Below the pieces are notes generated by a model, which was not told the DNA's origin, did no database searches, and saw only the letters and a list, made by a program, of their open reading frames with translations. A stretch of DNA of 64,000 nucleotides from Phyto melanocephala (lineage: Eukaryota; Arthropoda; Insecta; Diptera; Rhinophoridae), in assembly GCA_941918925.1 (NCBI GenBank), contig OW799233.1, positions 1 through 64,000 of the forward strand, given 5' to 3'. Below, piece by piece: positions 26,299 through 38,200 of the stretch (the stretch's first letter is position 1; the number at the start of each line of letters is the position of its first letter). The position numbers were made by a program, and so were the translations under genes.

Positions 26299-29200
26299 CT
26301 AAAAATTAAATGTTTTATTACATAAGATTTGCAATTGCTTTTGTTTATATGTATGTATGTACATGTGCCTCATTTGAGTGAATGCCAACCTTAACATGTG
26401 CCAAAGAACTAATAAGATGTTCTGGAGATGTAGAACATTTTTTGGACTCAGGTATTTGTTGATGGTTTTCGTTAGATATTTTTGAAATATGTGAAGAAAT
26501 ATTTTTTGTTAGTGGCGGTGGTTCTAAATCAAGTGTTGAAGCATAAGTAATATCATTTTGTACACATTTTGATAATTTTCCTTCTTCAGATAAGTTGTCA
26601 TCCAGACATTTTGCGTAATTATTTCCAGGAGTTATAGGTACAGTTGTTGTGTGATTTGTAATAGTCGTTGAGGATATCATATTAATTGGAGGTGGTGGCA
26701 ACCCGTCGCATTCGCCTATTTGTAAAAATTTAGCACCACTAGTTGGTATGTGGACTTTAGAAAAACCCACAATAGTTGGTGTACCTGATCTTAATGTTGC
26801 ATACTCTCCATCATCAACTTCCCCCTTAATACTGGTAAAACATACCGAGGTTCCACTGGACGAATTGCTATAAATAACAACAAAAATTTTTAAACGATAT
26901 AAAAAAGATTTTTTATTATTTAAGTTATTTTTATACCCACCACCAAAAAATGATAGTGGTATACTCATTTTGTCATTACGTTTGTAACACATCGAAATAT
27001 CCATTTTAGACCCCATAAAGTTTATATTTTCAAAGCCCTGGTATCATTTTAGGACGATCTAGCTATATCCGTCTGTTGAAAGCACGATAGAGCTCGAACC
27101 GAAAAAGTTAAAGGACCCAACTTTTGTCAGAATATTTCTTATACAGGTTTGTTTGATATTGAAAATGGGCTAAATCGGTATATTAGGAATGAGTTATAGC
27201 TTGTAAAGCAAAAGTAGGAAGAAAACGATTGTGTCTAAACGCATTGACGTAGGAAGATAAGATTTCGAAAGTATATTTCCTGAATAAAAAAATATCTTTC
27301 CCTGAAAATTGCCCACGAAATTACGAAAAGATTTATAGACCAAAATGTACGATAATTTATACCGTACAGTGTCTTATAGTATATTTATTTATTTATTCAA
27401 TTCCAAAAAGTAGTACAAGCCAAATAGGTCAAATAAATTTATTACATAGTAAAAAAACCAAGTACTTAAATACAAAATTAAAAAAATTAGGTAAATATTC
27501 ATAATGAAAATATCATCGCAAAAGCTCCTTAGCCATACATACATTGAAACATTAAAATTTAAAACGTAATAAAACTGACAAAATTAGATGTACGATTCTG
27601 AAATTTTGCAAACATTGCTTTTTGATCAAAAGACTTGTAATAACGGAAAATTAAGGTGGCACGCCCACCTTCCATATAACGCTTTACTCAAATCCATATA
27701 GTTTCTCGAAGGACAAAGATTTTAAAAGAATAAATGACTATATTGAAATATCTAAGTTGAATTTATTAGCAGAAACTACTATGACACGCATACTTAAACA
27801 CCTACTTCTCACATAATTTACTGTTAGTGAAATTTAAAACCTCATAAAACAGAATTGTTTTTCGCATACATATGTATATAGCATTCTGGTAATTAATTAA
27901 TTTCTGGTATAATTATGCCAATATAAGTATTAATTTAAAAACATTTAAGTGACGCGTCCATTTTAATGTCCACCTCCCGCATACACTTTATCTTAATCTC
28001 ATATTATTTCTATGTGGAAAAAAATTTTAAAAATAAAAAAAAAAAAAATAATTCTGTAATGCAAAACAATGTCTCATACTCATAACGAATAAAATCGACA
28101 AATGTAGCAAAACCGCGAGGTTTTTTTTGCAACATGTCAAATTGTTCGTGCGAAATAATGCAAGCTGCTCAACATTTTTGCACGTTCGAACAGAGTACCG
28201 TATAAAAGCCTGTTATTCTGTTCAATATTTCGTGCGAACTGTTGTCAAACTCCATATAAAAAAATCGCAAAAAAGACATGGAAAATTGTTGCCTAATCAG
28301 TACATAATGTAATGTAATGTTTATAATGTAAAAAATATATGAAATTTTTCTGTCAACATTCAAGCAACATTTTGTTTTGTATAAAATAATGTGAACAATA
28401 ATTATTTCGTACGAAATTCTTAAAATGGTTTTGGATATTTTTTCAGAAAAACTTCGATAAAGTTATTTGCGATATTTTTATTTATATACATCAATGTATT
28501 GATATTTTTTAAATTTCCATCACATAATTCAAAAGATCTGCTGAACCAATTATTTAATTTGTAAGATACAAATTATTTTATAGAAGCATTTTTATTAGAA
28601 TATTAAAAAACTTTAGTTATTGGTTGTTGGGTAAAAGCTGGTCTATATTCATTTCACATTCCAGCTCCTCAGTAAACACAAAATATATTAAAAACTTTAA
28701 AAATATTACAAGCCTTATTTAAAACTTTAAAATCTTTGAATTCGTACTGGTGATACCACGCCATATTTTTATTAATCAAACCTTGTCCTGGTAATTATAA
28801 TACAACACACGCCCACTTAAAATTTTATTTATGTATACAAACTTTATCCTTTCTTTATAAACGTCAGTGTAATTAGAAATATAACAAAAGTAAGATCATC
28901 GAAATCCGTCTAGCCGTGGTGCTTTTACAGATATGTAACCACGCCGAATACTCCAATTTTGTTTCGTACAAACTTTGTATTAGTAATTTCAAATATAAAG
29001 GGAGAAGGCAAAATCAGTTAAGTCGTATTTAAGTTTGGCTCCTACATACATATGTACATGTGGAGAATTTTAAACATAAGAAAAACTTCATTATAAAATT
29101 TTCATTTATTTTTTAAAAATTTTAAATAAAGTTTGTAAATCTGGCGTGGCACCAGTGAAATACATATGTATGTATATACTTATAAGCTTCAACCTAGCAT

Positions 29201-32200
29201 CCAATTACTTAATTTTTGAAAACTTTAGGACAATATTCTAAATATAAAGAAAATCCTACTCATACTATTTAGTAAACACACTCGTTCCGAATTATTTTAG
29301 AAACTTATGTGCGACTTATTTGAATTTCTCCATTTTTATATATATAAGCAGTGTTGTCAACAATATTTTTAAAGTAGTATTTTCTACTTTTAAATATATT
29401 TATATATCATTAACTAGCGGACCCGGTGAACTTCGCCTCGCCCCAATTTAAAGCCTTCAGACAAACTTTAGAGTAATAATACAACAAAAATATTTAAATT
29501 TTCAATGTGGCACCTGTCAGATTGCGCAAAGTCTAAGTCAACGTATAGCGCCATCTATCAGATTTTGGCTGAGAACTTTATATTTTTTCATTTTTAAGGC
29601 CATTTAAGTATAATTTCACACAAAAATTTCATACAAAGATTTGATATTCGATTTTTCCGACTTTTTCGGAGGGATTTTCCAAAATTTTCTTCCGTAAAAA
29701 CCTTCTCATCGAAAATACGAACAACTGTTAAAAGATTTTACAGAAATCGGCCCAGCCTTTCTCATTTTATGAATTAATATACATTTTTTACAATTATTCC
29801 TCTGGACCAAAATCCGCACCAAACAGTGACTCGTTTTGGGTGTATCGGCTTTTCAATGTATGCGTGCAGGTTTTCTGTGCCCCAAATGCGACAATTTTGC
29901 TTGTTTACATACCCGCCATGATAAAAATGATCTTCATTTACAAAAATTATTTTTTTTTGCAAAATCGACCAAAGTAATGTCGCAATATTTTCCAGCGTTG
30001 TTCAAGCGTATACACAACCATATTCGTTCAGCGGAAGGATACAACTAATTATCTGTCAAATCAGACATGAGCTAAGTGTTACCATTTACGAATTAAGCAC
30101 TAGTTGACCCTTAAGAAGAAGAAGATTTTTCCTAATATTAATTTTTTCCGGAAGAAGCTATCCAATGTGGTAGCGAAATATCGGATATATATAATAAAAA
30201 AAATTTTATATAAAGAAAACTAATTCAAGCTCAGAATTAAGAACAATATTTTTTTAAATAAAAAAAAAATTCATGAAGTATGTTTATTATAAATAGCATA
30301 TATGTATCTTTGGGATAATTAAAAAACTGGAACTAAATTGGACTTATTCCATTTGAAGTTCTTAAGGTCATAAACTAGAAATTTTAAACTTCACTTCCTA
30401 TTTCTATAAATAAAAACCCCAATTTTAGTTTTATTGTTACTTATGCATTTGGTGTTCATGTAAGAATTTGCGTTTTGAATGTGATTAACAACATTGTTCA
30501 AGCAAAAGAAATAATATAACACGTTTTCGTTTTTATAGAAACTAACCACATTTTAAATTCAACGCAACGCTTACAAATCCGCAGCGTTTACGTAAGAGTA
30601 GTGAGGTCTTCTCTCAATCACAAAAAAACGGCTGAAGGTTTAGACATTATGCGGTATTATTGCGAATTTGCTTGATTTTCTTGATAAAAGGCAGCCTATA
30701 TTTAAATTTAGGTTGTTGCTTGGTGTAATTACATAAGGTGATAGCGTAAAGGAGAGCAATTTTTGTCTCTCTTTTTTATGCATGGAGTTTGACAATTTCC
30801 GAAGTTGAAATCATTTTTTTAAGTATGTACTTTGACATTCTCCAGAACACAAAAAAATAGTCAGCTGGGCTTGCACCGCCACCTTATATAAGTGTACCCT
30901 GGGTTGTTGTATATCTGTATATGTATATTAAGTACGATATCAAAAAAAAATATTGTATTCAATTGTTTCTTCATACTAAACAGACTTGAGTTCTAATTAG
31001 AGAAAACTTGACGCTACCTTTTATGACGATAATCAAGACAATTCGCGGAAATATGCAGTAAATATATTTATGTATTTAGTTAGTCGGTTGTTCAAGGGTT
31101 TCGAGCGTCCAAAATTGACACGTACTGGTGAACGAAATTAAATCATTCTACGTCGTCTAAGAAGTATTTTGTCTTAAATAATTGCCATCTCCTATCCCAC
31201 CAAAATAATAAATATGAAAGTTTGTATCATTTGATATGGATTTAAATGAAATTTGCACCACAGATAGATAACAACCTGAATTATTACATAATATGCGACG
31301 AAGTCGAGGAAACAGGCTTGTTATTAATATATATGATATGCCTCAAGGGTTTTGAAAGGGCTTGACAAGTAGAGTACAGTATAGGTAGGTAGGTAAGGCT
31401 GGTGCAAAGTTAAACTCACACCTTCACTCGGAGACCATTACGGACCATTGTGACGCCTTAATAGAGAGAAGAATAGAAATATTTAGGATAGAAGAGAAAA
31501 AGAAGCAGACCATTCCAGAGTCTCCGGCGGGAAACGAACCCTCAATCCCCAAACAACTGACTTGTCCTGTACTGACTAGTCCACAGGGGGTTACCTCACA
31601 CCTTCACCCGGAAACCATAACGGTCCATTGTGACGCCTTTATAGAGAGAGGAGTAGAATAAGAATATAAATATTTAGAATAGAAGAGAAAGAGGAGCAGA
31701 CAATTCCAGAGTCTCCGGCGGGAATCGAACCCGCAACCCCCAAACAACTGACTTGTCCTTTACTGACTAGTCCACAGGGGCACTCTAGAGTACAGTATAT
31801 CCTAAAACACTTTCAAATTCGGAATGGCCTCCACAACAAGATGGTGGATTACATATTTTCTTTAAAACCCCCTAATATGGAAATCAAATAAAAGGGAAAC
31901 CCACAAAAACAATATGACAAATTTTACATTTTTTCAAAACCTCCTGCCTATATGTAAGAGGTACATAACATTTGACACCACCGATTATAGCACTCCTATT
32001 TGTTTTTCTATTTAGTTAAAAAAATAATTCAGTTAAATTTTGAGTGATATTGTATTGTCTGAATACATGTGGAGCAATAACTTATACATTTCTACTAAGA
32101 TTTTACGTGAGTGTTTAAAGATAATATTTCTTATTAAAAAATAAGCCACAATACAACAATAATGTTATATAACTTTTTAAATGCAATAATTTTATAAAAT

Positions 32201-35200
32201 ACAATATGAAAAATGCATAAAAAATAATATAATTAAAACAGGCGACAAGCGGAACAAAAATAGTTTTTATAAAGCAAATTTGCAGACTTTGAAAATAATT
32301 ATTTAATGTTTGTATACCTTTAATCACAGTTAATAATAATTTTAATAATAACACATAAGTATACGATTTTATGTTAATACACAGAAAATAAAAACAAAAA
32401 CTTTAAACAAAGTGTTACATAAAATAACGTTAAAGAACAAACAATGTACTATAAACCTTAACGGGGGAAAAATCGCCGTAGACCTTTGAATAAAAAGTAT
32501 TTTTTCAAGGCAATTTCGAAAAAAAAAACATCAGTTTGCTTCTTTTTTAAATCTTTGGTATTTACAATCAGATATTTGAGTAACTATATAATATGATATG
32601 ACTAATGTTTTTCTCTAAGGCCGAATCATACGTTTGGCAAGAAAAAAATATTATAAAAGATTTTATCAATTATTGCAATACTTTCTTTGCAACAAATAAA
32701 TGATTTTTTGCAAGTTTTAATTTTCTGATATAGGAGTGGTACATTAGGGTTCTAGCAGTAGGTACATTTTAGTGGGGAACTTAATATAATATGTATCACA
32801 CTTTTATATCTAACTGTAAATGCCGAAGATATAACAAACAAGTAAGAGCACTATATTCGGCTGTGCCGAATCTTTTATACCCACCACCAATTTTGTGTAC
32901 ATTTAAAGCACAATATTTATTATTTTATTAATCATTATGGAATAATCTCTTTATAAAAAAATATGTATCACTTTCTTTGTAGAGGGTGGTTAAATTTTAA
33001 GGGCCCATATTGAAGGTGAACTACACCTAGTCTTTAAATTTGTTTTCTGCATTTCACTTGACATTTCTCAATCTCAAACTTACTCATATCCATGTTGAAG
33101 GTGAACTACACCTAGTCTTTAAATTTGTTTTCTGCATTTCACTTGACATTTCTCAATCTCAAACTTACTAAATTTGATCCGTGGAAAAATACGCAAATGA
33201 GCAACGCTTTAAAGTTATTCAGGTTTTTTATGAAAATGGGCGTTCAAATCAAAATGCATTTTGTGCACTTCGTAATTCTTTTGGTCAACATAATCGTTCG
33301 AATTCGTCCACAATCGGGAGAATTGTAAAAAATATTTAAATTTCTGCAAAACAGGTCTGTATAAAATGCTAGAAAATCTGTGAATGCCTTCTTAGTTCGT
33401 TGAATGGGAACCATTGCTGTCTTTTGCGATAGTGTGGCAAAATAGCAGTCAATCTCGACTCATCATCATGCCCAACAATTGAGCATCAACATTGTCATTG
33501 AAAATTTGGACCATCAGATACAGGAGTGGTGCCAAGGATGGTGGGGGCCATATGTCCGATATTTTGTTAAATACATAATTGAATCATACAAATATTATTA
33601 TTACAAAAAGAAATAATAATAATAATATCCTAAATAATTTGTGTTTTATTTAAATTCAACATCGGACCTTAAAATTTAACCACCCTTTATAACTTCGATA
33701 TGCTACTAAAATGCTGTTCCAAAATCTTTATTAATAGAGAAATTATATGAATTGTAGGTAAAACGTTACATGGGAGGTGGGCGTAAAAGTGGGGGTGGTA
33801 CGTTAATTTTCTGGCACAGTAATGACATTGCCTAGAGGGATATACGCAGCAAATTTTATCATCATATGTCTAATTTTGGCGGTTTTATGAGCTTTTAAAT
33901 TTCATTAACGGTAGATAACGTTAAAAGTGGGCGTTATAGTAGGCGTGTCAAAGTTATTTTTGCGAATGAATATAACTTAGGTGTTTCAATATAGCCCTTT
34001 ATTATTCCAAAATCTTTATTTATAGAAAAATTACATGAATTTTAGGTAAAACGTTATATGGGAGGTGGGCGTAAAAGTGGGCGTGGCACCTTAATTTTCT
34101 GGCACAGTAATGATATTGCCTAGGGGGATATACGTAGCAAATTTTGTCATCATACCTCTCATTTTGGCGGTTTTATGAGCTTTTAAATTTCATTAACGGT
34201 AGATAACGTTAAAAGTGGGCGTTATAGTAGGCGTGTCAAAGTTATTTTTGCGAATGAGTATAACTTAGGTGTTTCAATATAGCCCTTTATTATTCCAAAA
34301 TCTTTATTAATAGAGAAATTGTATGAATTTTAGGTAAAACGTTATATGGGAGGTGGGCGTAAAAGTGGGCGTGGCACCTTAATTTTCTGGCACAGTAATG
34401 ATATTGCCCAGGGGGATATACGTAGCAAATTTTGTCATCATACCTCTAATTTTGGCGGTTTTATGAGCTTTTAAATTTCATTAACGGTAGATAACGTTAA
34501 AAGTGGGCGTTATAGTAGGCGTGACAAAGTTATTTTTGCGAATGAGTATAACTTTAGTGTTTCAATATAGCCCTTTATTATTCCAAAATCTTTATTAATA
34601 GAGAAATTGTATGAATTTTAGGTAAAACGTTATATGGGAGGTGGGCGTAAAAGTGGGCGTGGCACTTTGATTTTCCGTTAAAAAAAAGCGTCTCACTAAA
34701 AAGCATAGTGTGCTAAATTTCAGAGTCGTACATCCAATTTTGTTGCTTTTATGACGTTTTTGTTTTTAAATATACCGAAAAATACACTGTGCGGTATAAA
34801 TTTTCGTACATTTTGATCGATAACTCCTCTCCTAATGCATAGATTTAGACAATTTTCGGGGAAAAATATTGTTTTTACTCAGGAAATATATATTCGAAGT
34901 TTCATGAGTCTACGTTAATGCGTTTGGACACAATTCCATTTTATTCGATGTTCGAAGGACACGGTTTTTTCGACCTACTCTTGCTTTTCGAGCTATAACT
35001 CTCTTCCTAATATTCCGATTTAGCCCATTTTCAATACCAAACAAACCTTGTCTATAAGAAAGATTCTGGCAAAATTTGAGCCCCCTAGCTTTTTCGGTGC
35101 GACCTCTATCGTGCTTTCAACAGACGGACAGACGGACGGACATAGCTAGATCGTAATCAAATCAAACCCTGATTCAGAATATATATACTTTATGGGGTCT

Positions 35201-38200
35201 AAAATGGATACTTCGATGTGTTACAAACGGAATGACAAAATGAATATACCCCCACCATTTTTTTGGTGGCGGGTATAAAAATAATAATAATTAAAAAGTG
35301 ACCGTATCGGTCACAGATTTAGCAAACAATTTTTTTAAATTACTTTGCAAAAATACTTTATATCCGAAGGTGTACGTCGCAATTTTTTCTTTATTAAAGG
35401 TGGTACGCTTTACTGTAAAACATATATTACATAAATTTAAAATCAAATTAAAACAGTACGTATTAATGCATACAAATTATAAACATTGAGCAAAGATGTT
35501 ACGTGTGATTCATTTGGAGGTTTTTCTTTATTTTTTTTTATTACAGACCATGCGTGCAGAAATTGAATACTTCTTATTTCCATTATGAATAAATAATAAT
35601 TTGCAATGTTTAGTTTTTAAAAAACAAGTTAATTGCTTTAACAATAAATTTAAATTTTTTTTATAATAAACTAATGTAAAAACGATGTCTGCGGCAAAAT
35701 AATCGTCGTTTCAGCGTTAAAAGGAATATATATATTTTTTTTTATATAACGACTTATTCTTTGTAATTCTTAGATCAACCGAATACAATATTAGGTTTTT
35801 TATTTTTTAATAACATGAAAATCGATAATCTGACATTCCTTTTATTACTTATCATGCCAATAATTTTTAATTTTAATCTATTTTCTGCTATTTCTTAATA
35901 ATAATAATTTCTTAATATTGGTTTATATTTAACTAGTTTTTTTATATTTTTTACGTTTAATTTTTCCGTCAAAATTAGTCAGTAATAATCCTGTATGAAT
36001 TATTTAGGTTTTACAGTTTAATTTATTTTTCATTTAGTGTTTATTCTATAAACAACCCCCATTATAAAAAGTATTTAAAATTTTTTTTAGCAAAATTAAA
36101 CAAAATAAACAGAAAATATGATATAAGAAATAATATATTTTTTTATTTTAGAATAAAAAAATAATTTTTTGATTCGCCAAAAATTTGCATTTACCACCAT
36201 GTATTGATTTTTTTGTTTTATTACTGACCGTAATTTTCTTTAGCTGTATTGATGCCGGAAAAATTTAGTTTCAGCAAAACGGTGTTTTTTAAACCATCAC
36301 AGAAAATAAACCTTTCCAAGGCATATTTTGGTTTGTTTATCGGTTGAGTATATATATATGTATATATATATACATATATATAAATACAGATAAAAAAAAA
36401 CCTCTAAATGAATCGCCTATTATTACATACAAAGTATTATTAATGTGCGTACGTACATACATGTATTGATAAAAATATTGTTTAGTATTTACTTCTATAT
36501 GTTTACGTTAAAAAAATTTTGATTCAAATCAGTTTATAACTGGGCTAAAAAAACGATTTTTTACCGCTTGCCATCGTTTTGTTCATGTTCATCGATTAGC
36601 CGATGATGATCATCATCGTTAGACGTACTCGTAACTTCATTAAAAGTAACTTTTAATTTCGGGGAACTTGGTGTTATCTTAGGCCAATAAACATCCTCTG
36701 GTGTTGCATCATTTAATACATCAGAGCTCGAAGTGTTACTGACCACATTTCCGGAGTTTTCGGAATTAAATTTCTGTTCTATATTAGCATTTGTATAAGA
36801 GCTACTTCCTCCCATAGTAGAAGAGTTATTTAAGCTTGCTGTTATAGTATTTGTTATACTTCCTCGATTGTGCATGAGTAAAGGTTGTGTAGAAGCTTTT
36901 CCTATAATTGCGTATGCATCCAAAGGTGGCAATTTAAAACTCCATTTACGTTTTACTGTCAGAGCCAGCCAAATTATAATCCATAATAATATGTGCATTA
37001 CGCTAACAAAAGCTAAAAACATATTGTAGATGATAGAAAATAAACAATTATAATATAATATATGTATAATTTATGGAAACATTTTACCATACCACTATAA
37101 AAAAAATTGTACTTGCCTGCCATCAATGTTGGACAGTGTAAAGTGTTACGGTATGTTACACTTAAATCATTTAACAACGGGGCTTTTACAACAGACAGAG
37201 ATAAAACGTAGCACAGCGAAGCACAATGCGCAAAATAAATCCACGATTCATTGGATTTTAAAGAGATTATAGATCGGTCACGAATTTTACCTGATAACCG
37301 GCCATATCCATACAAATACATTACCATTGACGAAGACAATATTAATATTACAGATAACAGAAATAATCCAAGCGTAACACTGGCATTAAGGATTAATCCG
37401 GGATTTTTTATTGGCTGATCCTGGCTATAAATTTGTAGCTTATAAAGATTAGATATTCCAACGAAACTAAAAATAATATCGGCGGCTGATGCAATCATTT
37501 GGACACTGAATATAGTAGCAAATGCTTTGGCAGTATTCCAAAATACTGCAGGATAACGGACGCACCAAACCAAAAGAGCAAGCAATAAATTGATAAATTC
37601 AGCACTAGGTGATTGGTTAAACATATTCACAGCTATTGGTTTCTCAACACCAAGAAACATTTGTAACATACCAGCAAATCCATTAAGGCGGAAAACACCA
37701 TCTTCAAAGTTTGGCGATTGAATAGCTGAAGTAGTGGTTGATTCAAAGTGATTTACTTCAGCTATATATTCGTTAGAAGCATTTAATGAAAAACTGCCAA
37801 CTAAATATTCTAATTGTATTTCTTCACGATTTTCGCCAGTTAAAGGAATGTATCTTTTGTTTTTGTTATTTGGCTTAGTTTTAATTTCAATAATTTTTGA
37901 ATTGCTTGATAGCGGTGTAGAAGGTAAAATTTCGGAAAATTTTTCTGGTTTGACTAAATGAATATTGCTGTCCCGTGTAGAAGAGCTAATTGTAGTTAAT
38001 GATTTTGAATAATTAGTTAATCTTTCCTTATCATTATTAGACTCTTCATAAGAACTAGGTCGATGTCCATACACTGTACCACCACTACGCCCTTCAATTG
38101 ACTTTAGAATACTTTCCTTATGTAAATTAGGTAAAATTATAGATTGTTTTCTTTTAACATTGTTTAAAAGATACATATGCTTGGAAGAGTCCAAAGTTAT

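Larger units (their letters stand above)
32834..35279 (+). mobile_element. DINE-B copy 2, nearly complete, with mariner insertion and tandem units
   Basis: The left end AACAAGTAAGAGCACTATATT is followed by the palindrome TTCGGCTGTGCCGAA and TATACCCACCACCAA. The right end has a hairpin, CCCCCACCATTTTTTTGGTGG, then CGGGTATAAAA. Subtracting the mariner derivative at 32982-33687 leaves an element whose centre holds 3-4 tandem units of about 288 bp (33709-34680). Terminal features and the AGACGGACAGACGGAC block resemble DINE-1/INE-1 Helitron-like elements of flies; the class assignment is from family knowledge. No protein is encoded. Confidence 0.8.
26868..36564 (-). other. tinc intron 5 (9.7 kb, transposon-filled)
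   Basis: Bounded by GTAAAA at 36564 and TTATTTATAG ending at 26868. It contains two DINE-B copies, a mariner derivative, a deleted mariner transposase, a dimeric SINE and a CTAGCGGACCCGG repeat, each listed separately. The parts between them (28110-29410, 30060-31340, 31910-32833, 35280-36560) are AT-rich with no gene that I can support. Confidence 0.75.

Noticed and set aside
26868..27016. Upstream part of the open frame that begins at 27016, as coding sequence
   Set aside because: It lies in DINE-B and intron sequence; the acceptor at 26868 joins in phase with exon 5.
28125..28260. Inverted TTCGTGCGAA pair as a transposon
   Set aside because: The arms are short and imperfect, with no target duplication, so there is not enough to call an element.
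29836..30048. 70-codon plus-strand open frame
   Set aside because: It is antisense to the mariner transposase remnant.
31384..31785. Functional tRNA genes
   Set aside because: A and B boxes are present, but the tRNA-like part continues into a common body, is duplicated and is flanked by target duplications, so it is a SINE.
32115..32354. 79-codon minus-strand open frame
   Set aside because: It is AT-rich intronic sequence with Leu/Ile/Phe/Lys bias and no support.
36561..36564. TAA here as the normal end of the tinc protein
   Set aside because: It overlaps a good donor, and the downstream exons join in phase and continue with family-like sequence. Kept only as a possible isoform.
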